Of a stretch of DNA of 50,428 nt, positions 15,915 through 24,285 are shown piece after piece. The DNA is taken from contig JALGXW010000025.1 of the NCBI GenBank assembly GCA_029821875.1, positions 1-50,428 on the forward strand, in the 5' to 3' direction. This DNA comes from Candidatus Hebobacterum abditum (GTDB lineage Bacteria > Armatimonadota > Hebobacteria > Hebobacterales > Hebobacteraceae). Numbering within the stretch: position 1 is the first letter of the stretch; each line of letters opens with the position of its first letter. The position numbers and the translations under genes are program-made. The notes below the pieces were generated by a model. It saw only the letters and a list, made by a program, of their open reading frames with translations, did not search any database and was not told where the DNA came from.

Positions 15915-17969
15915 ATGCAGCGGCTCGCACGGCGGGGTCACTTCTCGGCATGTCTGGCTGCGTTACTCCTCTTCCCCCTCCCCATCTCCCACGCGGCCGC
16001 GCCCGATGAGGAGGAGGGCCCGCCCCACCTCCCGGCCGCTAGAATCGACGTGCCGCCGGTCATCGACGGATTACTGGATGATCCCTGCTGGCAGCAGGCG
16101 GCACACGTGGAGGACTTCTGGCGGAAGTACGTCGACGCGGCGGAACTCCAGGCGACGGAAGCCTGGATCTGCCACGACGAGCGGGCCATCTACGCCGCCT
16201 TCCGGGCCTACGACACGGACCCATCGGCGGTGGTTGGGCGCCAGAAGAAGCGCCAGGGATCCATGCGCCGCGATGACTGGGTGCAGGTCTGTCTGGACGT
16301 GGAGGACGCGGGCCGCAACGAGTACAGCTTCCGCGTGAACGCCGCCGGTGTGCAGTACGATGACGTCCCCGGCGGGACCAGCGAGAAGATCGAATGGAAG
16401 GGAGACTGGCGCGCCGCCTCCCGCATCGACGGGCAGGGATGGACGGCCGAGATCGAGATCCCCTTCGCCATCCTCCGCTATCCTGAGGGCCAGGACTGCT
16501 TCCGCTTCTACCTGGAGCGCCACATCGGCCGGGAGCAGGATCACTGCGTCTGGCCCAAATGCTACGCGCAGATCTCGGACCGCGACCTCTGCGCCCGGCT
16601 GACCGAGGTCCCCACTCCCCCGGTGCGGCTGCGCTATGTCATCATGCCCTACGCCCTGTCCGTCTTCTCCGAGGACGAAGACGAGCGGGAGCCGCTGACC
16701 GCGGGGCTGGACCTGAAGGGCACCTGGCCCAACGGCGTGGTCGGCCTGGGCACCCTGAATCCCGACTTCAGCAACATCGAGGATGTCGTCGAGACGATCG
16801 ATTTCACCTTCGTCGAGCGCTACCTGCCCGAGTACCGTCCCTTCTTCCAGGAGGGCGCCGGCTACATGCCCTACCAGGGAAGCCAGTGGAGCCGGGGGCC
16901 GGTGAATCTGTTCTACAGCCGGCGCATCGGCGAGATCGACTGGGGCGGGAAAGGATTCGGCACGGTTGGCCGGCATCGCTTCGGCCTGCTGGATGCCTAT
17001 CGGAGAGGCGGCGAGAACCACTTCGTCTGGAACTACGAGCATCTCTTCGGGACAGAGGGCAACATCGCTTTCTCCGGCGCCGATCGCCGCGTGCCCGATG
17101 AGCCCGACAACCTCGCCATTGGGCTCGGGTCCGAGTGGACCTTTCCCTTCCCAGGAGGGGCCAAGCAGCTCAACGCTCAGTGGTTCAGAAGTCGCACCCA
17201 GGGCGATGGAGGCGACGACCACGCTATCGAGCTCGACGCGTCGGTGTGGCGAGATCAGGGATTCGGCTGGTGGGCGGGATACTACGATGTGGGGGACGAG
17301 TTCCGGGCTGATGACGGGTACGTTCCCGAGACCGGCGTTCATGCGGCCGACGTCGGAGTCAGCCACTTTCGCTCACACGAGGGAGGGAACCTCCTGACAA
17401 CCGAGTGGTATGGCATTGCGGCCGCGGGAGAATCGCAGCAAGGCCCCCGCCGTAGCGTGTCGCTCGACCACGGGCGGATGTGGCGGAATGGCTGGAACAT
17501 GTGGGCGGGCGTCGGTCGGGGAGAGAGGGATGGCTTCGACGTCGTCACCAACCAGCTCACCCTTGGCTGGAACTGGCAGGATGTCTACCGGAGCGGTAGT
17601 GTCGGCATCACCTGGGGTGAGCGCTATGGGGAACCCTATCGCTACCAGGCGCTGTCGCAGGCGATACCGTTGGGGCCTCGCTGGTCGACCAAGCTCACCC
17701 TCGAGCGAGTGTACGCGGCCTACCTCGACGAAGAAGGGAATGTCGTCCCGCCGGAGTGGTTCCGCCAACTCGTGCTGACCACAACCTATGACATCAGCCC
17801 TGACAGGAGCGTCACCGCGAGGATCGTCAGCAGCGATGGCAGCACCAACGCCTACGCCGCCTACCGCCAGCGAGTCCGCCGCGGCATGGACCTGCTCGTA
17901 GTCGTCGGCGACCCGAACGCCGCCGAATGGGTCAACCGGCTCGCCGTGAAGGCCATCTGGTGCTTCTAG
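15915..17969 (+). CDS. Secreted DUF5916/CBM9-like protein
   Basis: 684 aa. A signal peptide is evident (MQRLARRGHFSACLAALLLF..., cleavage near SHA-AAP, about residue 27). Residues about 45-215 are a CBM9-like domain (IDGLLDDPCWQQAA, AWICHDERAIYAAFRAYD, DDWVQVCLDV, WTAEIEIPFAILRY). The rest has the DUF5916 pattern (TLNPDFSNIEDVVETIDFT, LPEYRPFFQEGAGY, NLFYSRRIG) followed by amphipathic beta strands, fitting an outer-membrane barrel. It is transcribed alone and converges on the zinc-ribbon gene. Function is not known; sugar binding or transport at the outer membrane is possible. Confidence 0.82.
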   Translation: MQRLARRGHFSACLAALLLFPLPISHAAAPDEEEGPPHLPAARIDVPPVIDGLLDDPCWQQAAHVEDFWRKYVDAAELQATEAWICHDERAIYAAFRAYDTDPSAVVGRQKKRQGSMRRDDWVQVCLDVEDAGRNEYSFRVNAAGVQYDDVPGGTSEKIEWKGDWRAASRIDGQGWTAEIEIPFAILRYPEGQDCFRFYLERHIGREQDHCVWPKCYAQISDRDLCARLTEVPTPPVRLRYVIMPYALSVFSEDEDEREPLTAGLDLKGTWPNGVVGLGTLNPDFSNIEDVVETIDFTFVERYLPEYRPFFQEGAGYMPYQGSQWSRGPVNLFYSRRIGEIDWGGKGFGTVGRHRFGLLDAYRRGGENHFVWNYEHLFGTEGNIAFSGADRRVPDEPDNLAIGLGSEWTFPFPGGAKQLNAQWFRSRTQGDGGDDHAIELDASVWRDQGFGWWAGYYDVGDEFRADDGYVPETGVHAADVGVSHFRSHEGGNLLTTEWYGIAAAGESQQGPRRSVSLDHGRMWRNGWNMWAGVGRGERDGFDVVTNQLTLGWNWQDVYRSGSVGITWGERYGEPYRYQALSQAIPLGPRWSTKLTLERVYAAYLDEEGNVVPPEWFRQLVLTTTYDISPDRSVTARIVSSDGSTNAYAAYRQRVRRGMDLLVVVGDPNAAEWVNRLAVKAIWCF

Positions 17970-18004
17970 CGGTGGCTTGCCTCGATCACGCCTCCTAGAG
18001 TCAG

Positions 18005-18280
18005 CTACCTCCCCATGTCGGTCCGCCCCCAGCGATGCTCACACGCCGTGCAGTGCCAGGCCGGGTCGTTGCCGGTCAAGATGCAGCCGCCCAGCGCGAC
18101 CTCGCCCCGCTCGGCCTGCTCCGTGAGTTCGGTTCCGGGCAGGCCGTAGACGATGGGGATCACTTCAAGCGACCGGCATTCCGGGCACCGGAGTTCAGTC
18201 GGTGGGTGGCCGATCCGAGCCATCACTGCCATCGACAGCAGAACGACAAGCACCCCCACGCCGATCCACCACCATCGCAT
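18005..18280 (-). CDS. Small membrane-anchored zinc-ribbon protein
   Basis: 91 aa. One N-terminal membrane helix (WWIGVGVLVVLLSMAVM, residues 3-19) is followed by a soluble part with LRCPECRSLEVIPIVYG and WHCTACEHRWGR, two CxxC knuckles about 40 residues apart forming a zinc ribbon. The ATG at 18280 has an ideal AAGGAGG site 5 nt upstream; the longer in-frame extension has none. No family is recognised with certainty. It stands alone. Confidence 0.7.
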   Translation of the reverse strand: MRWWWIGVGVLVVLLSMAVMARIGHPPTELRCPECRSLEVIPIVYGLPGTELTEQAERGEVALGGCILTGNDPAWHCTACEHRWGRTDMGR

Positions 18281-18591
18281 TCGGTCCTCCTTGTGACCGC
18301 CCCGTATCCCTATAGATAAGACCGCTTGCCCAGGTGTTCTGTTCCCCGCGCCGCTGCTGCAGCAGACGACTGACGCTCTCAGGACCCCTGCGGCAGGAAG
18401 CAGCCCAATGGACCGCAGGACCGCCAAGCGAAACGATCCGACTTGAGCGACACCGGAAGCGGTACAAAGCGAGTGGTTTGTGTGGTATTACACCCATGGG
18501 GATCCGGGGGTAGCGGCCGTTGACAGCTCCAGGTGAGGACCAGGTGGTCCGCTGGCGGCCAAGACACAGGGGGGGAGTGGAGATCGAAGCC
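18281..18591. other. Intergenic region, no gene seen
   Basis: This divergent 311-nt gap holds no supported gene. A perfect TTGACA at 18520-18525 (plus strand) is not followed by any -10-like hexamer at 16-18 nt, so it is not called a promoter. A TATCTATAGG stretch on the minus strand upstream of the zinc-ribbon gene could be a -10 without a recognisable -35. Confidence 0.3.
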
Positions 18592-18825
18592 ATGAGTTCC
18601 GACCAGACAGCGACTGACGTAACGGGGCAGCAGCCCGAGGGCGGCGCGGGGCGGGTGAGCGTCGTCTGGGGCAGGGTGATTGTGGGCTTCATACTCTCGG
18701 CCACCGGTGGCGCGGCCTTCGGGCATGCCTGGACCGCACACGCGGCGACCTGGTGGTGGCTGGGGGCCATGAGCCTCCTGGCTGGAGGACTTCTGCTCCT
18801 GTCAGTAGCCTATGCGCGCAGGTGA
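18592..18825 (+). CDS. Small membrane protein, function unknown
   Basis: 77 aa with two predicted membrane helices (VIVGFILSATGGAAFGHAW and WWWLGAMSLLAGGLLLLSVAYA). The short N-terminus MSSDQTATDVTGQQPEGGAG is polar and likely cytoplasmic. ATG at 18592 is chosen; a GTG at 18577 right after a G-rich purine tract is an alternative. No family is recognised. No clear operon partner. Confidence 0.5.
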   Translation: MSSDQTATDVTGQQPEGGAGRVSVVWGRVIVGFILSATGGAAFGHAWTAHAATWWWLGAMSLLAGGLLLLSVAYARR

Positions 18826-19214
18826 TAGCGGCCGGACCCAGACCCTCGCGTGCAGTGAGCGGTAGACGATCCCCATAGACGCGCCGGCACGGCCGGGCTG
18901 CGGCTCATCTCCCGAACTTCTCGGTCGCCTCGGCGCCTCGGGGTTTCGCTCTCCATCCTGAGCCTTGCCCAAGGGCCGAAGCGTAGGCAGGCCCACGCGC
19001 GCACGTCGCCGCCCAACTCTCGCGCAGAGGGGGACACGCGTCGAGACGACGATGGGAGGAGTGCAGCTCCTCGGCGCGCAGACGTGACACGAGGCCCCGC
19101 GAGAGGCCTTCGCGACACAGGACGTATCACCTCAGTGAGCGAAGTCGATTCCTGGTCGCCGTCCTATCGGATGGCGCCCTTCGTCGATGGAACATCTGGT
19201 TTGAGGAGAGGAAG
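18826..19214. other. 389-nt gap without a recognised gene
   Basis: Open frames here overlap in all directions and show no domain or ribosome site. The only structure noted is a GAGGAG/CTCCTC hairpin (19056-19072, 5-nt loop). A GAACTT at about 18914 is not followed by GTCTAA. No convincing housekeeping promoter for the downstream hydrolase was found. Confidence 0.35.
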
Positions 19215-20645
19215 ATGAAGCGCCTGCCCCTCGGCATGGCATCTGCGCTCACCAGAACCGACCGACACACGATGAGAGCTGTCGCCGCGGTGGTGTGCGC
19301 GCTCGCATGCGTCCTTGCGACTGGGAGTGGCGGCCCGGCGCTGGCAGCCTCCGGAACAGACATCCTGTCCGCACGAGTACACGCGCTCTTCGCCACTGCC
19401 GAAGGCGTCGAGGCACCGGGGGCGTCGGTGCTCGTCGCCAAGTCCGGCGAGGTGGCCCATGCGGGAGGCTACGGCCTAGCCAATGTCGAACTGGGCGTCG
19501 CCAACCGGACCGACACGGTGTTCCGGCTCGGCTCCATCACGAAGTCGTTCACCGCTACGGCCGTTCTGCAGTTGCATGACAGAGGGTCGCTGAACATCGA
19601 CGATACCGTGGCCAAGTACCTGCTCGACGCGCCGCATGCTGACGAGATCACGATCCGGCAGTTGCTGTCACATACCTCGGGGATCACAAGTCTTGAGGAG
19701 GCGCCGCTGGAGTTCGCACCCGGGGAGCGCATGAACTACAGCAATGCTGGCTACCACCTTCTCGGAAGGATCATAAAGCAAGTCTCCGGCGACTCCTACG
19801 AGCAATACCTGAGGGAGAACATCCTCGATCCGCTCGGCATGGGCAGCACGGGATATGGACATCACTCCACTATAGTGAAGAACCGCGCGGCCGGCTACGG
19901 GATCGACGACGCTGGGGAGTATGTCAACGCTCCTTACCAAGACGTGTCCCTCACCTACTCGGCCGGCGCCCTCTACTCCACCGTCGAAGACATGTATATG
20001 TGGGAGCAGGCACTGTTCTCGGGCAGGCTCCTCAAGCCCGAGACGTTGGCGCAGGCGTTCTCTCCTGCCACCTTGAACGACGGGCGACGGACAGGATACG
20101 GCCTCGGCTGGATGATCGGCAGCTATCGGGGGGTGAGGGAGATAGGACACGGGGGCGACGTATCCGGCTTCAACACCTGGATCTCACGGTTTCCCGACCA
20201 CGATCTCACGGTGATCGTGCTGTCGAACACTCCCATGAGACCTCCAGGGCCGCTCCCAACAACGAGAGACCTGGCGCACGCAATCGCCGAGATCTACCTC
20301 TCTGACCACATGGAGGCGCCGACGCATGCCACCGCAGTCGCGCTCGACCCCGCGATCTACGAAGGGTACGTCGGTCAGTACAAGCTCGAGGGCGCGCCCG
20401 AGGTGCTGGAGGTCATGGGCGACACGATCACCATCACCACAGACGGGTCCGCGCTCTTCGGGGTGACAAAGATGGGCAAGCAGGAGTTGCTCCCCGAGTC
20501 GGAGACCACGTTCTTCGCCCTTCCCGATGAGGGGAATCGACTGACCTTCGTCGTGGACGAGACCGGCAGGGCCACCCACCTCGTCATCAGCCTCATGGGT
20601 GTGAGGGAGCTGCGCGCGAAGAGAGTGCAGGGCGAGCCGGAGTAG
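19215..20645 (+). CDS. Secreted serine hydrolase, class C beta-lactamase family
   Basis: 476 aa. The N-terminus has an extended signal peptide (MRAVAAVVCALACVLATG..., cleavage near ALA-ASG at about residue 46). Catalytic motifs of the beta-lactamase/penicillin-binding fold: SITK (SxxK) in RLGSITKSFTATAV, YSN in ERMNYSNAGYHLL, and HGG in REIGHGGDVSGF. A C-terminal domain of about 100 residues (YEGYVGQYKLEGAPEVLEV) resembles the DUF3471 accessory domain. Likely a periplasmic esterase or D-amino-acid peptidase; true beta-lactamase activity cannot be claimed. The GAGGAGAGG site supports the ATG at 19215. Confidence 0.9.
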   Translation: MKRLPLGMASALTRTDRHTMRAVAAVVCALACVLATGSGGPALAASGTDILSARVHALFATAEGVEAPGASVLVAKSGEVAHAGGYGLANVELGVANRTDTVFRLGSITKSFTATAVLQLHDRGSLNIDDTVAKYLLDAPHADEITIRQLLSHTSGITSLEEAPLEFAPGERMNYSNAGYHLLGRIIKQVSGDSYEQYLRENILDPLGMGSTGYGHHSTIVKNRAAGYGIDDAGEYVNAPYQDVSLTYSAGALYSTVEDMYMWEQALFSGRLLKPETLAQAFSPATLNDGRRTGYGLGWMIGSYRGVREIGHGGDVSGFNTWISRFPDHDLTVIVLSNTPMRPPGPLPTTRDLAHAIAEIYLSDHMEAPTHATAVALDPAIYEGYVGQYKLEGAPEVLEVMGDTITITTDGSALFGVTKMGKQELLPESETTFFALPDEGNRLTFVVDETGRATHLVISLMGVRELRAKRVQGEPE

Positions 20646-20804
20646 GCGCCGCCCGCACCCTGGAGATGATCTCGGGGACCGCCCGGCGGCTGCACTCCTC
20701 CACCCACAACGCCGGCGGAAGTCGCCTCGCGCCCTGTGAGGCCTTTTCGAGCGGGATGCCCGTCATGTAGGGAGAACACATCACCTGCTGACGAGGAGAG
20801 AGCG

Positions 20805-21218
20805 ATGGAGCACGACTCGGTATTCGGGGCCTTGGGATTCTGGATACTCCTGCTGGTCATCGTCCTGGTCGCCTGGACCCGCTATCTGCAGCACAAAGAG
20901 ACGATCGAGACGCTGAAGCGGCAGGCGGAGCCTGACCGCGTTGTGTGGGACAGGCAGATCGTCCGACTGCGCAAGGGACTCCTCCTCGCGGTGGGGCTCC
21001 TCGCGATGGGCGCGGGGCTCGGGGCAGGGCTTGCTGTAGTGATGGGAGAAGGGCTGCTCACACCTGAGGTAACCGCCCCCTTTGTGGGCCTTGCAGTCTT
21101 CTTCTTCGCTCTCGGAGCCGGGACCCTACTGCTTCACATCCTGTGGATGCGGCAGGCCAGTGTCGCTCCTGCAGCCGAAGATGAGCAGCCCGAGGAGCCG
21201 GCGGAGCCGGAGCAGTGA
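20805..21218 (+). CDS. Membrane protein, DUF6249-like, sigma-factor operon
   Basis: 137 aa with three predicted helices: ALGFWILLLVIVLVAW (residues 9-24), GLLLAVGLLAMGAGLGAGLAVV, and PFVGLAVFFFALGAGTLLLHILW. Between the first two lies a charged loop (HKETIETLKRQAEPDRVVW) like that in DUF6249 proteins, which often sit beside ECF sigma genes. The acidic C-terminus ends EEPAEPEQ. GAGGAG precedes the ATG by 6 nt. Its stop overlaps the GTG of the sigma gene by 4 nt. Probably part of the membrane sensing unit; inference. Confidence 0.65.
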   Translation: MEHDSVFGALGFWILLLVIVLVAWTRYLQHKETIETLKRQAEPDRVVWDRQIVRLRKGLLLAVGLLAMGAGLGAGLAVVMGEGLLTPEVTAPFVGLAVFFFALGAGTLLLHILWMRQASVAPAAEDEQPEEPAEPEQ

Positions 21219-21829
21219 TAGCCGCTCTGGCGCGCTCGGCGAACCTCGCTCTCCTCGCGCTGGGCGGCCGCACCTCGGACGACGACACGGCGCTGGTGGC
21301 GAGGGCGCGGGAGGGCGATCCCTCCGGCTTCGACGAGATCGTGCGCCGCCACCACAAGCGCGTCTACACCCTCGCCTATCGCATGCTGCATCATCCTGAG
21401 GAGGCGGAGGACGTCACCCAAGAGGCCTTCCTCAATGCCTACCAGCGCCTCTCCCAGCTGCGCGAGGCCGAGTCGGTCGGCGCCTGGGTCTGCCGCATCG
21501 CGTCAAACCTGTGTCTCGACCGGCTGCGCTCGCCCCGCCGTGACACCGAAGTCCCAATGCCCTCGCCCGACCTCGCGCCGGCCGACCCGGCCGACGACGA
21601 CGAGGGAACGTCCGAGACCGTCGAGCGCATCCGGGCCGCGGTGGCCGAGCTGCCGCCCAAGTACCGGCTTGCAGTGGTCGCCTACTATCTGCGCGGGCAC
21701 ACCTACGAGGAGGCAGCGCGCCTGATCGGGGTGAACGTGCGCACCTTCAAGACCCACCTCTACCGCGCACGCCAGCGCTTGATCGCCATGCTCAAGGACT
21801 CGACACAGGCCCGGGGGGAGCCGCCATGA
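21215..21829 (+). CDS. ECF-type RNA polymerase sigma factor
   Basis: 204 aa with region 2 (DDTALVARAREGDPSGFDEIVRRHHKRVYTLAYRML, AEDVTQEAFLNAYQRL, core-binding and -10 recognition) and region 4 (ELPPKYRLAVVAYYLRGHTYEEAARLIGVNVRTFKTHLYRARQRL, -35 recognition helix-turn-helix). The GTG start overlaps the preceding stop (GTGA) and the stop overlaps the anti-sigma start (ATGA), so the three genes are translationally coupled. It may read sigma-E-like promoters such as those upstream of the SLH genes at 41.6 and 44.2 kb; that link is speculative. Confidence 0.94.
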   Translation: MIAALARSANLALLALGGRTSDDDTALVARAREGDPSGFDEIVRRHHKRVYTLAYRMLHHPEEAEDVTQEAFLNAYQRLSQLREAESVGAWVCRIASNLCLDRLRSPRRDTEVPMPSPDLAPADPADDDEGTSETVERIRAAVAELPPKYRLAVVAYYLRGHTYEEAARLIGVNVRTFKTHLYRARQRLIAMLKDSTQARGEPP

Positions 21830-22257
21830 GGTGCCGCAAGGCGCGAGCGAACCTGCAGGCGCTTCTCGATGGGGCGCTGCCGGCGAGCGACGAGGCGCGA
21901 CTGCGCGATCACCTCGCGGCCTGCGAGCCATGCCGCGGTCACTTGAACTCACTGCGGCTCGTCGATGAGGCGCTCTCCACCCAGCCCGAGGCGGAACCGC
22001 GGCCCGAGCTGGCGCCGGCCATCATGGCCCACGCGAGGGCACAGCGCGGCCGACGGCGGCCGCTGGTACCCATATGGCTGGAGGGATGGACGCTCGCTTC
22101 GGCGGCACTCGGTCTGGCGGCCTGCGGCCTGGCGGCGTCGCGCTTCCTTCCCGCGGCCGGACTGCCTGACGAGCTGGCCGTGCAGGCCAGCGGCCTGCTT
22201 CCCGTCGCCCTCGTCGCAGCCTTCGGCCTCTTCGGGGTGTGGTACTACCGGGCCTAA
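21826..22257 (+). CDS. Zinc-finger (zf-HC2) anti-sigma factor
   Basis: 143 aa. The N-terminal domain has the anti-sigma zinc motif HLAACEPCRGHL (HxxxCxxC, about residues 28-37) with an upstream Cys (MRCRKARANL). Two membrane helices follow (LASAALGLAACGLAASRFL and LLPVALVAAFGLFGVWYY), placing the finger in the cytoplasm where it would hold the sigma factor. Overlaps the sigma gene by 4 nt. The periplasmic part is very short, so the signal may come through the first gene of the triad; inference. Confidence 0.9.
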   Translation: MRCRKARANLQALLDGALPASDEARLRDHLAACEPCRGHLNSLRLVDEALSTQPEAEPRPELAPAIMAHARAQRGRRRPLVPIWLEGWTLASAALGLAACGLAASRFLPAAGLPDELAVQASGLLPVALVAAFGLFGVWYYRA

Positions 22258-22304
22258 GCTGACCTCAGGGCAGAAGACACGGGCGGCCCGCCTCTTGTCC
22301 CTGC

Positions 22305-22343
22305 TGTCATTCTGAGTCCGCCGGAGGTGGACGAAGAATCTCG
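22305..22343. repeat. REP-like hairpin element
   Basis: ATTCT (22309-22313) and AGAAT (22335-22339) bracket an inner stem TCCGCC/GGTGGA in the convergent gap. The text around it (CATTCTGAG...GAAGAATCTCG) resembles short dispersed palindromic elements common in bacterial intergenic DNA. Only one copy of this exact type is in the window. It may also serve as terminator between the anti-sigma and HUMPS genes. Confidence 0.4.
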
Positions 22344-22371
22344 CCGTTGACCGTTGCCCCGCGGACTTCGC

Positions 22372-23046
22372 CTACTCTATCGTCTCCAGGAACTCGCGAG
22401 CGATGGCGGCGACATCGCTGTCGGCCCGGATGCCCCGCCAGGACTTGCCGGGCGCGACGATGTTGGCGACCACGATGTTGGCCCCGTTGAAGATGGCAGT
22501 GCGAGCCCCGCCCAGATCGACGCCCCCGGCCGCCGCGATGGCGACGTCGTACTTGCTGCGGATGCGGGTGACGTGCTTGTACTGGATGACCTTGCCGCGG
22601 GTGCTCTCCTCATCTCGGCCCAGGTGCAGCACCACCACCGACGCGGGCTGGGTGCGCAGCGGCCGCAGCACCTTCAGCGGGTCGGCCACGCCGAGCATGT
22701 CGATGATGGCGTCCATCGACCGGCTGTGGCACTCGTTGATGAAGCGTTCGATGGTCTCGGTGGGACAGCTGCCCAGCACGGTGGCCGCGGTGGCGCCGGC
22801 CCGGTGGACCATCTCCACTTCCTCGCTGCCTCCGTCGGTGGTCTTCAGGTCGGCGACGATTCCATGCCGCCAGAGCCAGCGCAGCCGCCTGATCCCCTTC
22901 ATCCCCTCCCGCTTGATGAAGGGCGTGCCGGCCTCGATGAGGATGCGCTCGTCCTTGGGCAGTGTGGCCAGGATGCGCATCGCGGTGAGCAGGTCGTCAT
23001 TGAACGCGATCTGCAGATAGCGCGTCCGCCGGTCGAGCATCGGCAC
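22372..23046 (-). CDS. HUMPS/OMP decarboxylase-family protein (hexulose-6-phosphate synthase-like)
   Basis: 224 aa TIM-barrel enzyme of the orotidine-5'-phosphate decarboxylase/HUMPS suprafamily. The signature is VADLKTTDGG (DxKxxD, about residues 64-73), with LIEAGTPFIKREG before it and AAAGGVDLGGARTAIFNGANIVVAN (phosphate-binding loops) near the C-terminus. Members include 3-hexulose-6-phosphate synthase and 3-keto-gulonate-6-phosphate decarboxylase; the exact one is uncertain. The GTG at 23046 follows the upstream stop with no gap; an ATG two codons later is the alternative. No 6-phospho-3-hexuloisomerase gene is nearby. Confidence 0.8.
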   Translation of the reverse strand: MPMLDRRTRYLQIAFNDDLLTAMRILATLPKDERILIEAGTPFIKREGMKGIRRLRWLWRHGIVADLKTTDGGSEEVEMVHRAGATAATVLGSCPTETIERFINECHSRSMDAIIDMLGVADPLKVLRPLRTQPASVVVLHLGRDEESTRGKVIQYKHVTRIRSKYDVAIAAAGGVDLGGARTAIFNGANIVVANIVAPGKSWRGIRADSDVAAIAREFLETIE

Positions 23047-23823
23047 TCATTCCCTGGCCGCTGCCCGCCCGCCGAAGCCGAAGATGTCGGAGGGCAGGAA
23101 GAGCACGATCTTCTCCGACGGGTCGGCCGCGATATCGCGAATCGTCTGCAGCGTGCGCAGCTGCAGCGCGCCCCGACCTCGGGACAGGTTCTCGGCCGCC
23201 TGCCGCAGGTTCTCCGATGCGCTCAGCTCGCCTTCGGAGATGATGATAACCGCGCGGCGCTCCCGCTCGGCCTCGGCCTGCTTGGCCATCGCCCGCTTCA
23301 TCTCGGCCGGCAGCTCTAGCTCCTGGATCTTGATGGACTCTATGTCCACGCCCCAGTCATCGGTCTCCTGACCCACCATCTCCCGGATGGCGTTGCCGAT
23401 CTGCTCGCGCTCGCCGAGCACGAAGTCCAGCTCGTGGTTGCCCACCACATCGCGCAGCGCCGCCTGCGTGTACTGGCGCACCGCGAAGATGTAGTCCTCG
23501 ATCTTGATGATCGCGTCCTCGGGCCGGACCACCCGGAAGTAGACGACCGTGTTGGCCAGCACCGGGATGTTGTCCTTGGTGATGACCTCCTGACGGGGGA
23601 TGTCGGCCGTCTTGATGCGCATGTCCACCTTGCGCATGGTCTGGACGATGGGCCAGATGAACCGCAGCCCCGGCGCGCGGGTGTTCTTGTACACGCCGAA
23701 GGTGAACACCACGCCCCGTTGATACTGGTATAGTATCCGGATGCCGGACAGCAGATACACCGCCGCCAATGCCAGGACAACCCAGAGGAACACATCTCCG
23801 GCGTCGGGACCCGAACGATACAT
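23047..23823 (-). CDS. SPFH/stomatin-like (slipin) membrane protein
   Basis: 258 aa. One N-terminal membrane helix (FLWVVLALAAVYLLSGI, residues 11-27) is followed by an SPFH/band 7 domain (YQRGVVFTFGVYKNTRAPGLRFIWPI, VDMRIKTADIPRQEVITKDNIPV, RDVVGNHELDFVLGEREQIG) and a helical coiled-coil C-terminus (EMKRAMAKQAEAERERRAVIIISEGE). This is the slipin type, forming membrane microdomain oligomers. A near-perfect AGGAGG site precedes ATG 23823. No NfeD protease partner is adjacent; instead the HUMPS gene abuts it. Confidence 0.9.
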   Translation of the reverse strand: MYRSGPDAGDVFLWVVLALAAVYLLSGIRILYQYQRGVVFTFGVYKNTRAPGLRFIWPIVQTMRKVDMRIKTADIPRQEVITKDNIPVLANTVVYFRVVRPEDAIIKIEDYIFAVRQYTQAALRDVVGNHELDFVLGEREQIGNAIREMVGQETDDWGVDIESIKIQELELPAEMKRAMAKQAEAERERRAVIIISEGELSASENLRQAAENLSRGRGALQLRTLQTIRDIAADPSEKIVLFLPSDIFGFGGRAAARE

Positions 23824-23946
23824 GTTGCCGCCTCCTGTCTCGCGTCTCAGCGCTTACATGGCCAGTTACCACACGCGGAGAGGCGATTCACCTGCGCGCG
23901 GGCAGGAGGCTGCGTCGCGGGGGATCGTGGGAGAGGGCGCCAGGCC

Positions 23947-24285
23947 TCACCTCTGCTCGGCCCGGACCCATGTCCGCAGGTAGGCCCGGCAGTTGGGGCA
24001 GAGCAGCCGGATGTTGTCGAGCTTCCAGTTCTCGATGTTCGCGTCGCGGTGAAAGACGAAGAGCGTGATCGGCTTGTCCATCCACTCGCTCCGGCCGCAC
24101 TGCTCGCACTCGTGGCCGCGTTCCCTGATGAGGGCGCGCCGCCGCGCCGGCCTCGACCGGAGCGTGGTCTGACCGATGTCCTTCTTCTCCCTGACGGTGT
24201 GCTGGTTTTGGCAGCGCACCGTGCAGTAGGCGCCAAACCGTATTCTCTTGCCGCAGTTGAGGCAATTGAGGCCGGACTCAGCCAT
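23947..24285 (-). CDS. HNH-type zinc-finger protein (possible endonuclease)
   Basis: 112 aa with two metal sites. An N-terminal knuckle CLNCGKRIRFGAYCTVRC is followed by a basic stretch (SRPARRRALIRERG) and then an HNH-like core CEQCGRSEWMDKPITLFVFHRDANIENWKLDNIRLLCPNCRAY. The histidine and Asn of the betabeta-alpha-metal core are recognisable, but the His after the last CPNC is Arg, so nuclease activity may be altered. The start at 24285 is chosen over a longer extension. It is a stand-alone gene upstream of the SPFH gene on the same strand (123-nt gap). Possibly mobile in origin. Confidence 0.65.
   Translation of the reverse strand: MAESGLNCLNCGKRIRFGAYCTVRCQNQHTVREKKDIGQTTLRSRPARRRALIRERGHECEQCGRSEWMDKPITLFVFHRDANIENWKLDNIRLLCPNCRAYLRTWVRAEQR

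Noticed and set aside
18520-18548. TTGACA as a promoter for the small membrane protein
   Set aside because: No -10-like hexamer at 16-18 nt; the sequence there is GC-rich (GGTGGT).
18913-18941. GAACTT as a third sigma-E-like promoter
   Set aside because: No GTCTAA at 15-17 nt downstream.
19215-20645. Calling the serine hydrolase a resistance beta-lactamase
   Set aside because: The SxxK/YxN/HxG motifs are common to esterases and peptidases of the family, and the extra C-terminal domain is atypical of class C beta-lactamases.
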